Below are positions 10,763 through 21,546 of a stretch of 64,000 nt of DNA, piece by piece. Below the pieces are notes generated by a model, which was given only the letters and a program-made list of their open reading frames with translations, searched no databases and had not been told where the DNA came from. A program made the position numbers and the translations under genes. The number at the start of each line of letters is the position of its first letter. Within the stretch, counting starts at the first letter, position 1. The DNA is from Qipengyuania seohaensis (lineage in GTDB: Bacteria > Pseudomonadota > Alphaproteobacteria > Sphingomonadales > Sphingomonadaceae): assembly GCF_002795865.1 (NCBI RefSeq), contig NZ_CP024920.1, positions 186,001-250,000 of the forward strand, read 5' to 3'.

Positions 10763-13015
10763 ATGAAGGCCCAGATTTTGGCCACCACCGCCGCCGCAGC
10801 ACTGCTTGCCGGCTGCGCAACCATCAACACCGAAGAAGGTGACCCCTTGGCAGACCTGCAAGAAGCCCAGGCCTACAATCCGGACATCCCGGCAGGCACC
10901 GGCTATTTCGCTGACCGCAGCGATCTTCCCTTCTACGCGCCCGATTTCACCAAGATTTCGGAAGACGATTATCTCCCTGCCTATGAGCAGGCGATGATGA
11001 TCCACAAGGCCGAGATCGAGGCGATCAAGAACAACCCGGCCGCCCCCAATTTCGAGAACACCATCGTCGCGCTGGAAAAGGCCGGCGGCATGCTGGGCCG
11101 CATCAACACGGTCTTCTTCGCCCTCACCGGTTCGAACACGACCGATCGCCTGGACGAAATCAACACCGAAATCAGCCCTAATTTGACCGAGCATTATGAC
11201 GCGATCACGCTCGATCCCGTCCTCTTCGCCCGAGTAAAGGCGGTCTATGACAACCGCGCCGCGATGACGATGACGGTCGAGGACGCAAAGCTGCTCGAAA
11301 CTACTTACGAAGGCATGGTCCACGCCGGCGCGCTGCTGAGCGATGCCGAGCGCGAGCAGGTCAAGGCAATCAACTCGCAGCTGTCGACGCTGACGACCGA
11401 GTTCAGTCAGGACGCACGCGCCGCGATGAGCGACCAGCCGGTCATCTTCGACAGCCGCGAAGAACTCGCCGGACTTTCGGACAGCGACATCAGGTCGGCT
11501 GCCGATCTCGCAACCGAGAAGGGCTTCGACGGCAAGTATGCCATCGCGCTCCAGAACACGACGCAGCAGCCGCTGCTTCCGAGCATGGAAAACCGCGACG
11601 CCCGCGAAAAGCTGTTCATGGCGAGCTATCACCGTGCGGACGGCACGACCGATGTCGATACGCGCATGCTGATCGCCAAGATCGCCAAGCTGCGCGCCGA
11701 CAAGGCGGCGCTGTTCGGTGAAGCCGACTGGGCCAGCTACGCCATGTGGGATCGCATGGCCGAAAAGCCCAAGACCGCGCTCGATTTCATGGAGCAGATG
11801 GTCCCCGCCCTCGCCGCGACCCAGCGCCGTGAAGCCGCCATGCTGACGGCCGCGATTGCTGCCGACGGCGGCGATTACTCTGTGAAGCCGTGGGACTGGT
11901 ATCGCTATGCCAACCGCATCAAGGCCGAACAATTCGACCTCGATGAAGACGCGGTGATGGAATATTTCGTGCTCGACAAGGTGCTCGAGGACGGCGTGTT
12001 CTACATGGCCGAGAAGCTCTACGGCCTCACCTTCCAGAAGCGCACCGACCTGCCAGTCTATCACCCGGACGTGACGACCTACACCGTGTTCGATCGTGAC
12101 GGCAGCGAACTGGGCATTTTCTATTTCGACCCGTTCCAGCGCCCGTCCAAGCGCGGCGGCGCATGGATGAGCAATTTCGTGGAACAGAGCCATTTGTATG
12201 GCACCAAGCCGGTGATCTACAATGTGCTCAACATCCCCAAGGCGCCGGAAGGCGAAGTCCAGCTGGTCAGCTTCGACTGGGTGAACACTACTTTCCACGA
12301 GTTCGGCCACGCGCTGCACGGCTTCTTTGCCGACCAGCGTTACGAAAGCCTGTCGGGCACCGCCACGGCGCGCGATTTCGTGGAATATCCCAGCCAGGTC
12401 CATGAAATGTGGGCCACCTGGCCGAGCGTGCTTTCGAACTACGCCAAGCACTACGAAACCGGCGAAACCATTCCCGACGAGATGATCGAGAAGATCGAAG
12501 CCGCTGCAAAGTTCAACCAGGGCTATGATTTCGGCGAAGTCGTCGAAGCCGCCCTGCTGGATATGAAGTGGAGCGCTTTGTCGCCTGCCGAAGCAGCGGC
12601 GATCGATACGCCGGAAAAGGTCGACGCGTTCGAGCGTCGTTCGCTCGAAGAACTCGGCCTCGAGATCGACCTCGTGCCGCCGCGTTATCGCAGCACCTAT
12701 TTCAGCCACATCTTCAGCTCGCCCGCGGGTTATTCCGCCGGCTATTACAGCTACCTGTGGACCGAGATGCTCGATCGCGACAGCCGCAAGTGGTTCATCG
12801 AGAACGGCGGCCTCACGCGTGAGAACGGCGATCACTATCGCGCAACCGTGCTCAGCCGTGGCGGGACGATGGATTACTTCCAGATGTTCCAGAACTTCGC
12901 TGGCCGGGCACCGGATGTGACCCCGATGCTCGAAGCACGCGGCCTCGTCGCCGGTGACGAAGCGGCGGACAGCGAAGTGTCGGACGGCAAGCTTCCGGGC
13001 AACGCCGTCAACTAA
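10763..13015 (+). CDS. dcp: Peptidyl-dipeptidase Dcp-type M3 metallopeptidase, lipoprotein form
   Basis: A 750-residue zinc metallopeptidase of family M3 that removes C-terminal dipeptides. The zinc-binding motif HEFGH lies near residue 512 (TTFHEFGHALHGFF), followed by the second Glu ligand in VEYPSQVHEMW, and the late YSAGYYSYLW substrate-binding segment. The start at 10763 has a good Shine-Dalgarno (TTGGAGAG) and yields a lipoprotein signal with lipobox LAGC, so the enzyme is probably anchored in the envelope, unlike cytoplasmic E. coli Dcp. An in-frame start at 10553 would overlap the previous gene and lose the signal peptide. Confidence 0.93.
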   Translation: MKAQILATTAAAALLAGCATINTEEGDPLADLQEAQAYNPDIPAGTGYFADRSDLPFYAPDFTKISEDDYLPAYEQAMMIHKAEIEAIKNNPAAPNFENTIVALEKAGGMLGRINTVFFALTGSNTTDRLDEINTEISPNLTEHYDAITLDPVLFARVKAVYDNRAAMTMTVEDAKLLETTYEGMVHAGALLSDAEREQVKAINSQLSTLTTEFSQDARAAMSDQPVIFDSREELAGLSDSDIRSAADLATEKGFDGKYAIALQNTTQQPLLPSMENRDAREKLFMASYHRADGTTDVDTRMLIAKIAKLRADKAALFGEADWASYAMWDRMAEKPKTALDFMEQMVPALAATQRREAAMLTAAIAADGGDYSVKPWDWYRYANRIKAEQFDLDEDAVMEYFVLDKVLEDGVFYMAEKLYGLTFQKRTDLPVYHPDVTTYTVFDRDGSELGIFYFDPFQRPSKRGGAWMSNFVEQSHLYGTKPVIYNVLNIPKAPEGEVQLVSFDWVNTTFHEFGHALHGFFADQRYESLSGTATARDFVEYPSQVHEMWATWPSVLSNYAKHYETGETIPDEMIEKIEAAAKFNQGYDFGEVVEAALLDMKWSALSPAEAAAIDTPEKVDAFERRSLEELGLEIDLVPPRYRSTYFSHIFSSPAGYSAGYYSYLWTEMLDRDSRKWFIENGGLTRENGDHYRATVLSRGGTMDYFQMFQNFAGRAPDVTPMLEARGLVAGDEAADSEVSDGKLPGNAVN

Positions 13016-13034
13016 GGCTGATCGTCAGCGTAAA

Positions 13035-13355
13035 TCAGGAAAGGCCGGGCCGGTTGGTCCGGCCTTTTCCTTTTCCGCGCCATGCGAGTGAATTGTCGTT
13101 GAGGAGGTCCATGTCCTGCTCCCCAGCGATCGACTGTTCGCCAAGGGCGATCGCCAGCCCCAGTTGTTCATCGCTTGCATTGCGATAGGCAGGCGCGGTT
13201 ATCGTGTCGCGCCAGGGGCCGCCGGTCGCATTGTCGAGGAGGATGCGCTGGAAACAATGGTCGAGATGTACAGGCCACCCGCGTGCACCGGAAAGTGCAG
13301 GCAGTTCCTCACGCGTCAGGGCGAACCAGCGCTGGACAAGATGATCGGCAGCCAT
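13035..13355 (-). CDS. Small hypothetical protein at the end of the cobalamin-uptake operon
   Basis: A 106-residue protein with no signal peptide, rich in Trp, His and Asp (VHLDHCFQRILLDNATGG, WRDTITAPAYRN, LLNDNSLAWRGK). I do not know its function. It begins 15 bases after the btuD stop, so it probably shares the B12-riboswitch-controlled transcript. Its last codons (GRTNRPGLS) lie inside the hairpin that terminates dcp from the other side. Confidence 0.7.
   Translation of the reverse strand: MAADHLVQRWFALTREELPALSGARGWPVHLDHCFQRILLDNATGGPWRDTITAPAYRNASDEQLGLAIALGEQSIAGEQDMDLLNDNSLAWRGKGKGRTNRPGLS
13038..13075. terminator. Bidirectional terminator between dcp and the btu operon
   Basis: Arms AAGGCCGG and CCGGCCTT enclose a 10-base loop and are followed on the plus strand by TTCCTTTT. 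On the minus strand the hairpin is followed by TTTCC. It lies 25 bases past the dcp stop. Confidence 0.75.
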
Positions 13356-13369
13356 GGCCGGTCAACGGA

Positions 13370-14098
13370 TCACATCGGCATGAGTGCCATGCGGCCCTCG
13401 CGCTCGATCCAATCCACCTCTGTCTTCCATACCCGCTGAACCATCTCCGCTGAAAGCGCACGGTGAGGGTGATCGTCCGCGGCCAGCGCGCCTTCGTCCA
13501 GCACGATGACGCGATCAGCATGGTTCATGGCATGGGACAGGTCGTGCAGCACCAGCACGACGCCGATGCCGCTATCGGCGGCTCGTCGCAGGTGTTTGAG
13601 CAGGGCCAGCTGGTGCCCGATGTCGAGCGCGGCCAGCGGTTCGTCAGCCAGGATCCACTGCGGCTCTCCAGCAAGCACGCGTGCCAGCAGGACGCGTGCC
13701 GTCTCGCCGCCGGAAAGCGATTGCGCCCGTCGGTCTGTCAGGTGATCGACATCGAGCGCCTGCAAGGCTGCATCGACCGGTTCGTGCCGCTTGTCGGCGT
13801 ACGGCATCCGCCCCAGTTCGACGAGACGCCTGACCGGCACATCCCATGCGACAATGTGATCCTGCGGCAGGTACCCAATTGCCTGCGCCCGCTCGCGCGG
13901 CGTGTGTGACGCAAGGTCTTTGCCGTTGAGTTGTATGGTGCCGGAATCGAGTTCCAAAAGTCCCGCCAGCGCTTCGAGAAGGCTCGACTTGCCCGCACCG
14001 TTGGGGCCGCAGATCGCGGTGATTTCCCCAGGCCGCAGGCTTATGCTGACATGGGAGAGCCTGTCCTCGAGCACGAGGTCGCGTGCTTCGAGCATCAT
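13370..14098 (-). CDS. btuD: Cobalamin ABC transporter ATP-binding protein
   Basis: ATPase that powers cobalamin import through BtuC. The 242-residue protein has Walker A GPNGAGKSS (near residue 30), Q-loop YLPQDH, signature LSGGETARVLLAR, Walker B WILADEPLAALD and H-loop VLVLHDLSH. The start is the ATG whose last bases overlap the btuC stop (ATGA), which fixes it at 14098; the longer in-frame extension would overlap btuC deeply. Assignment to cobalamin rather than haem or siderophore rests on the B12 riboswitch heading the operon. Confidence 0.9.
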   Translation of the reverse strand: MMLEARDLVLEDRLSHVSISLRPGEITAICGPNGAGKSSLLEALAGLLELDSGTIQLNGKDLASHTPRERAQAIGYLPQDHIVAWDVPVRRLVELGRMPYADKRHEPVDAALQALDVDHLTDRRAQSLSGGETARVLLARVLAGEPQWILADEPLAALDIGHQLALLKHLRRAADSGIGVVLVLHDLSHAMNHADRVIVLDEGALAADDHPHRALSAEMVQRVWKTEVDWIEREGRMALMPM

Positions 14099-15048
14099 GC
14101 CAGCCCCTTCCGCATGCGCAGCAGCAGCCACAGGAAGAAGGGCGCGCCGAGCAGGCTCAATGCAATTCCCAGCCGCAGCTCGGTCACCAGCGGCAGGATG
14201 CGCACCACGCTATCCGCGACAAGCACCAGCAAGGCGCCTGCGAGCGCGCTCGGCAGGATAAGCTGTGAGGGGCGCCGGTCTGTCAGGGGGCGGACGAGGT
14301 GCGGAACGATCAGTCCGACAAAGCCGATGATGCCGGCAACGGCGACACCCGCTCCCACGGTAAGGCCGACGCCAAGGATCAGCAGCCACAGGAGCCGGTT
14401 CGTATCGACGCCCAGCGAGCGTGCGACCGGCTCTCCTAATGTCAGTGCGTCGAGACCTCCACCTGCCCGCGCCAGCAATACGATGCCGACCACGACCATG
14501 GGAGCTGCAAGCCAGACCTCGCGCCAGCTGCGGTCGGTCAGCGCGCCATTCAGCCACAGCACGATCTCGCTCATAGCAAAGGCGTTGGGCGCCATGGAAA
14601 TGGCCAGCGCGGTAAGCGCGCCTGCAAGGCTCGCCACCATCAGCCCTGCCAGCGTGAATAGCGCAATGCCACCGGTGCGGCCGGCAATCAAAGCAAGCAG
14701 CGCCATAGCCCCGCCCGCACCGATCAGCGCGAAGAGCGGAAGCAGCCATGCGCTCGCCGTAAATCCGAAGAAAAGGGCCGTTACCGCGCCCAAAGCCGCG
14801 CCGGGCGCAATCCCGAACAGGCCCGGATCGGCCAACGGGTTGCGCAAGTATCCTTGCATGGCCGCCCCAGCCGAACCGAGCCCTGCACCGACCACAATCG
14901 CCAACACCGCGCGAGGCAAGCGAAGCTCGCCAAGGATGAGCGCGGCATTGGGCGTTGTGGCAGGATCGATCCACACCCGCCCTGCAAGCAGCGACAGCGG
15001 CAACGCAATTGCCAGCAAGGCAGCCATGATGAGGACCGCGCGGTTCAT
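14095..15048 (-). CDS. btuC: Cobalamin ABC transporter permease
   Basis: FecCD/BtuC-type permease of 317 residues with about ten helices, containing the family hallmarks LGELRLPRAVLAIVVGAGLG near residue 40, MQGYLRNPLADPGLFGI, and GFVGLIVPHLVR (the cytosolic ATPase-coupling helix region). The ATG at 15048 overlaps the btuF stop (ATGA). A longer reading frame upstream is not needed. Confidence 0.92.
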   Translation of the reverse strand: MNRAVLIMAALLAIALPLSLLAGRVWIDPATTPNAALILGELRLPRAVLAIVVGAGLGSAGAAMQGYLRNPLADPGLFGIAPGAALGAVTALFFGFTASAWLLPLFALIGAGGAMALLALIAGRTGGIALFTLAGLMVASLAGALTALAISMAPNAFAMSEIVLWLNGALTDRSWREVWLAAPMVVVGIVLLARAGGGLDALTLGEPVARSLGVDTNRLLWLLILGVGLTVGAGVAVAGIIGFVGLIVPHLVRPLTDRRPSQLILPSALAGALLVLVADSVVRILPLVTELRLGIALSLLGAPFFLWLLLRMRKGLA

Positions 15049-15857
15049 GACGCTCCCTGCCGGATTTGCTTCAGCCGTTCCGTCGCTCGGATGATAGTCG
15101 GGCCACCGCAATAGAGGAGGCTCGTGTCGAAACTCTCGCGGTGCATCTGCGGCAGGTCGGACAGGAGAGGGTGACGCTGGCCCGCGTCGCTGCCGGCTAT
15201 CAGCAAGACTTCGGGTGGATCGGCCACGACCTGTTCCAGCGAGAGGAAATCGGCCTGCGCCATGCCACGGGCAGCGCCATAGCTGGCAAAGCCTGTGCGT
15301 CGGAGGAGATCGCTGATAAGCGCGCCCTCGCCCGGCACGATCCCTGAGGGTTGCCACACAGCTGCTTGGACCGGCCTGCCCTCCGCACCAGCGTCGGCAA
15401 TCGCTCCCTCGATCGAAGCAACCAGAGCCTCTCCCCTTTCTGGATCGCCCGTCAGGCGAGCAAGCTGGCGCACCTGTTCGATGCTAGCCTCCACGCTCGC
15501 CACGCTTCCGAAAGTTTCGACCCTCCGCCCGAGATCACCGAGCGCCGCACGCGTTGCAGGGGCAATGAAGGTGGAGGCGACGACGATATCGGGTTCGAGT
15601 GCAAGGATCTCTTCCACAGTGCCGCCGGTCGACGGATATCGTGCCGCAACTTCCGGCTCCATCGAACTGGCGCGAGAGTCCTTGCTGTAATGCGAGATGG
15701 CCAGCAATTGCCGGGGATCCGCGACCTCGGCCAGGATCGCGTCGGTGCACGGGTTGAGGCTGACGATGGTGGGCCTGTCGCTGCCCTCGTCCCGCAGCTC
15801 CCGACCGCCGGAACAGGCGGTCAGGACCAGCAGCAAGGCGGGCGCGATGCGGTTCAC
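15045..15857 (-). CDS. btuF: Periplasmic cobalamin-binding protein
   Basis: Substrate-binding protein of the class III (BtuF/FhuD) fold, 270 residues, delivering vitamin B12 to BtuCD. A lipoprotein signal is visible (ALLLVLTACSGG), so it is membrane tethered rather than freely periplasmic. Family features: TIVSLNPCTDAILAEV at the N-terminus, the long linker helix and EILALEPDIVVAS. The GTG start overlaps the btuB stop (GTGA). Confidence 0.88.
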   Translation of the reverse strand: MNRIAPALLLVLTACSGGRELRDEGSDRPTIVSLNPCTDAILAEVADPRQLLAISHYSKDSRASSMEPEVAARYPSTGGTVEEILALEPDIVVASTFIAPATRAALGDLGRRVETFGSVASVEASIEQVRQLARLTGDPERGEALVASIEGAIADAGAEGRPVQAAVWQPSGIVPGEGALISDLLRRTGFASYGAARGMAQADFLSLEQVVADPPEVLLIAGSDAGQRHPLLSDLPQMHRESFDTSLLYCGGPTIIRATERLKQIRQGAS

Positions 15858-17782
15858 ATCTGCGCCCTCAGGCCGACAAAGGCTCCTCTGCCCGGCGTTT
15901 GATAGCCGGATACGACGCGGTAGTCGGTGTCCAGCACGTTCTCGACGCGACCGAACAGCTCGAGGCTCTCGCCGATGTCGAACGCGGCCCTCAGGTCGAG
16001 GACCTCGTAGCCGTCGAGTTCCACGGTGTTGGCGGCGTTATCGAAGGATGAGCCGGAGAGTCGGAGGTCGACGCCCAGCTTCAGCCCGAAACCGCTCTCC
16101 CAATCGGCAAATACAGTGCCGAAACTCTGCGGCCTGCGCGCAAGGTCGAGGCCGCTGCCGCGATCTTCCGCATCCACCAGAGCGAATGCGCCCGACACGC
16201 GGAGCGATCCCGTCACATCGAAACCCGCTTCCGCCTCGATCCCCTGCGCGCGTGCACGATCGGTGTTCTGGTAAACACCGGACGGGCGGTCGGACGTGAA
16301 GGCGAAGCCGATCAAATTGTCGCTATCGCGGCGAAAACCCGTCAGCGAGAGGTAAAGTCCACGATCGCGGCGGCCACGCTCGATCCCGATGTCGAAACTG
16401 GTGCTTTCTTCAGGTTCTAGGTCGGTATTCCCATAGAAGGACAGCAATTGGTAGAGCGTGGGAGCCTTGAACCCTTCGCCAAGGCTTGCGCGCAGGCGCC
16501 AGTCATCGCCAAAGCCATAGCTGATATCGCCGCCAAAGCTGGTCCCGGTGCCGAATTGCTCGTGATCGTCGATCCGCCCGCCGACATGGATCGCAAGGCG
16601 TCCCATCACCCAGCCGAGCTGGCCGTAGAGGCCGGTGATCTCCGTCTCGGCGGGAGCGTCGAAATTGGTCTCGAACTCGGTCCATTCCTTCTCGCCGCCG
16701 AAAGCGAAGCTGAGCCCGCCAAGCAAACGATACTCGCCTCGCAATTGCACACGCTCGGACTTGCCCTTGCTGCCGAAAGTCACGCCCCCGCCCTCATCAA
16801 GGTTGTCGCGCTGGGTGTCGGACAAGCTGTAGGCTGCGCGCAGCGTCAAATCATTGCCATAATAGGCGAGCCCGAGATCACCCCAGTGACGGCGCGTTTC
16901 CTGCGTTTCCAGGGTATCGGCGAGGGCGAATGAAGGAGGCGGAAAGCCGTCTATGTCGAGCTTGCCTTCGCTCCAGTTGAGGTGCGTGAACAATTCGAGA
17001 CTGTCGGTGAGGTCGAGGAAGCCGACACCTCCGATGGCAAACTGCTGGAAACCGTCCGCTTCGGTGCCATTCGCGGCAGCGGAAAATCCGTCGGTCGAGA
17101 ACCACGATCCGTTCAGGCCGACATAGGCTTTTTCACCGCTCACTCCGGTGGCCACATTGGCCCCGAATGTCTCGCGCGCGCCATATTCCAGCGTGCCTTT
17201 CATACCGGTCTCGGCGCGGATGGAGATGTCCACGACGCCCCCGATCGCTTCGCTTCCCCAGATGGTCGAGTTCGATCCTCTCAGAATGTCGAACTTTCCG
17301 GCCATTCCCGTCAACTGGTTGCCGAAATCGAAGCCGCCACCCGGCGCGGCCGGATCGGCCACCCGGACACCGTCGACCAGCACGAGGACCTGGTCGGCAC
17401 TGGCACCGCGAATGTTGACGCCGGTAAAACCGCCAACCCCGCCATTGCGCGAGAAAGACAGGCCGGGCGTGCGTTGGAGAACCCGCGTGGCGTCTGCACC
17501 CTGCAGGCTTTCGATCTCGTCGCGCTCGATGATCGTGACGGCCTGCCCCGTGTTCTCGATGGCGGTGGATAGGCCATTGGCGGTGACCGTGATCTGCGGC
17601 TCCAATCTCTGGTAGCCATGATGGCCTGGAGCGGTTGCCAGCGGATCATCGACTTCCATTTCCTGTGCCTGCTCGGCATCCTGGGCGGCGATGATTTCCG
17701 CCAGCGCCTCCTCGCTCGCCGATTGCGCCGCAGCGGAAACGGGAAGCGCCGAAACAGTCAAAAGAAACAAGTATTTATACAC
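15854..17782 (-). CDS. btuB: TonB-dependent outer-membrane cobalamin receptor
   Basis: Outer-membrane gated channel that binds B12 and transports it with TonB energy. After a signal peptide (VYKYLFLLTVSALPVSAAAQ) come a plug domain (TVTANGLSTAIENTGQAVTI; NIRGASADQVLVLVDGVRV; LRGSNSTIWGSEAIGGVVDI) and a 22-strand-type barrel ending in the aromatic-poor tail GAFVGLRAQM. I prefer the GTG at 17782, 4 bases after AGGAGG, over an upstream ATG at 17797 that contains the ribosome-binding site within its own codons. Product 642 residues. Confidence 0.93.
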   Translation of the reverse strand: MYKYLFLLTVSALPVSAAAQSASEEALAEIIAAQDAEQAQEMEVDDPLATAPGHHGYQRLEPQITVTANGLSTAIENTGQAVTIIERDEIESLQGADATRVLQRTPGLSFSRNGGVGGFTGVNIRGASADQVLVLVDGVRVADPAAPGGGFDFGNQLTGMAGKFDILRGSNSTIWGSEAIGGVVDISIRAETGMKGTLEYGARETFGANVATGVSGEKAYVGLNGSWFSTDGFSAAANGTEADGFQQFAIGGVGFLDLTDSLELFTHLNWSEGKLDIDGFPPPSFALADTLETQETRRHWGDLGLAYYGNDLTLRAAYSLSDTQRDNLDEGGGVTFGSKGKSERVQLRGEYRLLGGLSFAFGGEKEWTEFETNFDAPAETEITGLYGQLGWVMGRLAIHVGGRIDDHEQFGTGTSFGGDISYGFGDDWRLRASLGEGFKAPTLYQLLSFYGNTDLEPEESTSFDIGIERGRRDRGLYLSLTGFRRDSDNLIGFAFTSDRPSGVYQNTDRARAQGIEAEAGFDVTGSLRVSGAFALVDAEDRGSGLDLARRPQSFGTVFADWESGFGLKLGVDLRLSGSSFDNAANTVELDGYEVLDLRAAFDIGESLELFGRVENVLDTDYRVVSGYQTPGRGAFVGLRAQM

Positions 17783-17882
17783 GAAACCTCCTATCATGAA
17801 CGAACTGCCGCTCATGACGGGAGGGAGCAAAATTGCTTCCATCCGCGTTTGCCATCGGTGCACCCCGCCCGTGGCCGAACGA

Positions 17883-18060
17883 CTGGAACAGGCAGGTCTC
17901 CTGGCTCGCCGGATCGACGCTTTCCCGCCGCCTTCCCACCCCGCGGGGCAGTGGCATCTGGCGGGATCGCTCCCCGGTCACAGTTGCGGGGGCAGCCGGG
18001 GCTTCATCACCCCGTTCCCTCTTAGGTCCGCCTTCGCGGACAACCCGTACCAATGTCTCG
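17883..18060 (-). ncRNA. Cobalamin riboswitch
   Basis: Read on the minus strand, the leader contains the conserved elements of the adenosylcobalamin aptamer: GAGGGAACGGGGTGATGAAG, then CTGCCCCCGCAACTGTGAC, and near the 3' end the B12 box AGCCAGGAGACCTGCC (17906-17891). It starts about 100 bases upstream of btuB and ends before its ribosome-binding site, as expected for translational or transcriptional repression of B12 import when cobalamin is plentiful. The rest of the 17783-18118 gap holds the btuB leader and the divergent promoters. Confidence 0.93.
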
Positions 18061-18118
18061 CGCCAATACGGTGGGTTCGCGGGGCGGGCAAGGGCCTTGC
18101 TATTAACCTTTCCCCGCT

Positions 18119-19222
18119 ATGCGATCCTGCGGTATGGAACGCGTCATGCAGCATCGGGAAACACCAGTGTCGAGCAGGAGGGCTGCGCGCGAAGCGCAGG
18201 CCCGCTCGCGTCGGCAGATGCTGCGCCGGGTGGCTGTGGTGGTACTCGCCGTTGCCCTGCCCATCGCTGCTGCGCAGGGGGCATGGCCGGGCTTTGCCAA
18301 GGCGATGGGAATCGCGCAGGGCGAGCCGCCGGTCCAGCCCATGCCGTTCGAAATTGCAGGTCAGAGCTTTCCGGGCTCGGCATTCTACTATCTCGACCAG
18401 CCTCCCGAACCCGTCATCGACATCGCTGAATTGCGGATCGCGGAAGGCACACTCGATGCCGAGCGGTACACGGAACGCTTCGGCGCGGGCGCAACGGCGC
18501 GCGCATTCCAGAGTGCCGGCAGCGGGATCGACAAGGCGCGCGCTCTAAGATGCCTGTCGATGGCCGTCTATTACGAAGCCGCCAGCGAAAGCCAGTCGGG
18601 CCAGGAAGCGGTCGCACAGGTGGTCCTGAATCGCGTCTCCCATCCCGCTTATCCTTCAAGCATCTGCGGTGTGGTGTTCCAGGGCTCAGAGCGCACGACG
18701 GGGTGCCAGTTTACCTTCACTTGCGACGGATCGCTCAATCGGCAACCGTCCCGCGCCGGATGGGCGAGAGCACAGTCGGTGGCGCTTGCCGCGCTGTCGG
18801 GTCATGTCTTCCAGCCGGTGGGCCTTGCAACCCATTATCATACGCACGCCGTCAATCCTTACTGGGCCAGCAGCCTCGACCTAATCGGTTCGATCGGCGC
18901 GCACCGCTTCTATCGCTGGAAGGGTAGCGCTGGCCGCGCGGCAGCCTTTACGGGCGCGTACGCGGGCGCAGAACCCCTCGCCCTACCGAATACGCCTAGC
19001 GCTTCGCCGCTGCCATCGCAGGCAGCGCTGGGCAGTACCTCGCCGCCTCCGGCAGATCCCGTCATCGGCGCAACCATCGCCCCCGAACCCAAGGTCGGCG
19101 CTCCCGGCGTCAATCCAGCGCCGGTCGTCGGGTCTCCGCAGTCCGGCGACGTAAAGCCGGAATACCGCAACAGCGGGCGGTGGATCAGGGAACCCGGTGC
19201 GCGAAAAAAGACTGCGGAATAG
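18119..19222 (+). CDS. SleB-type cell-wall hydrolase
   Basis: A peptidoglycan hydrolase of the SleB/CwlJ (Hydrolase_2) family, 367 residues. After a basic N-terminus and one membrane segment (VAVVVLAVALPIAAAQG) there is a linker and then the catalytic domain at about 140-260: MAVYYEAASESQSGQEAVAQ supplies the catalytic Glu, followed by VLNRV, and CGVVFQGSERTTGCQFTFTCDG. The C-terminus is a Pro/Ala-rich low-complexity tail. Start uncertain: ATG at 18146 has a GGAA upstream and would give a shorter cytosolic tail. Divergent from the btu operon. Confidence 0.88.
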   Translation: MRSCGMERVMQHRETPVSSRRAAREAQARSRRQMLRRVAVVVLAVALPIAAAQGAWPGFAKAMGIAQGEPPVQPMPFEIAGQSFPGSAFYYLDQPPEPVIDIAELRIAEGTLDAERYTERFGAGATARAFQSAGSGIDKARALRCLSMAVYYEAASESQSGQEAVAQVVLNRVSHPAYPSSICGVVFQGSERTTGCQFTFTCDGSLNRQPSRAGWARAQSVALAALSGHVFQPVGLATHYHTHAVNPYWASSLDLIGSIGAHRFYRWKGSAGRAAAFTGAYAGAEPLALPNTPSASPLPSQAALGSTSPPPADPVIGATIAPEPKVGAPGVNPAPVVGSPQSGDVKPEYRNSGRWIREPGARKKTAE

Positions 19223-19343
19223 GCATTTAACCTCTTCTCAAGCATACCGCGGAACCGAAGTTTAGCGGGTGCGCGCTAAACCGTCTCTCGAAGCCGGGCC
19301 GTGAGGGTAACAAGCCCTGCGGCAGCACAGGAGGATCGGGTCC

Positions 19344-19676
19344 ATGTCAGTCCATTTTGCCGCCGCGCGTACAACCGCGCGTTCCCCCGTTGCGCGCGTC
19401 CTCGCAAAGCAATCACCGGGGATTGCGGCCAATGACAATGGGCATCCGGTCGGCGAGCCTTTCCTCATGGAAAACCTGCGCGATGCGCTGATGCATTTTG
19501 CCGAACATGGGCTTGGCGCCGCCAAGGAAGCGCACAGGTTGGCACTCGCGGCGCACGACGCCGAAGAGATCGACGAGCGTGAGCGCTGGGCAGGCATCTG
19601 CCGGACGCTGGACGCCCGCGAAGCAAGTGAATTCGAGCGTGCCCTTATCCGGCAGGATACGCCGCTCATAGGTTGA
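19344..19676 (+). CDS. Small hypothetical protein
   Basis: A 110-residue soluble protein with a strong Shine-Dalgarno (AGGAGG, 8 bases before ATG). The C-terminal half is a predicted helical segment of Ala, Glu and Arg (ALMHFAEHGLGAAKEAHRLA, EEIDERERWAGICRTLDAREA). No known domain; similar short proteins recur in sphingomonads by my recollection. It stands alone, with its own terminator downstream. Confidence 0.7.
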   Translation: MSVHFAAARTTARSPVARVLAKQSPGIAANDNGHPVGEPFLMENLRDALMHFAEHGLGAAKEAHRLALAAHDAEEIDERERWAGICRTLDAREASEFERALIRQDTPLIG

Positions 19677-19720
19677 GCCTGCCGCATCGCCTCACCTGAA
19701 CGGGGCGACGGCAAAAGCAC

Positions 19721-19759
19721 TGGCCGCGCGGAACCTGAAAGCCGCGCGGCCATTTCTTT
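19721..19759 (+). terminator. Rho-independent terminator
   Basis: Perfect 11-base arms TGGCCGCGCGG and CCGCGCGGCCA around a 10-base loop, followed by TTTCTTTG. Ends transcription of the small hypothetical gene before the TCA-cycle block. Confidence 0.85.
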
Positions 19760-19919
19760 GTAAGTTCCCCGCGAAATCCGGCATTATTGCTACTGCGAAC
19801 TATTTGCAAAGATAGTTGTCGCATGCGACCTTTTGCCGGTTGCAATCCTATGCTTCGGGGCCTAGGTCGCCCTTCGAACACCGGGCGCGCGTACCCACGC
19901 GGGACTCCACGCGCCATAG

Positions 19920-21546
<1,627 letters not shown>

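Noticed and set aside
10532..12835. 767-codon minus-strand open frame opposite the dcp gene
   Set aside because: Antisense shadow of dcp; the translated product is rich in Arg/Ala/Gly/His without any motif, and dcp is well supported.
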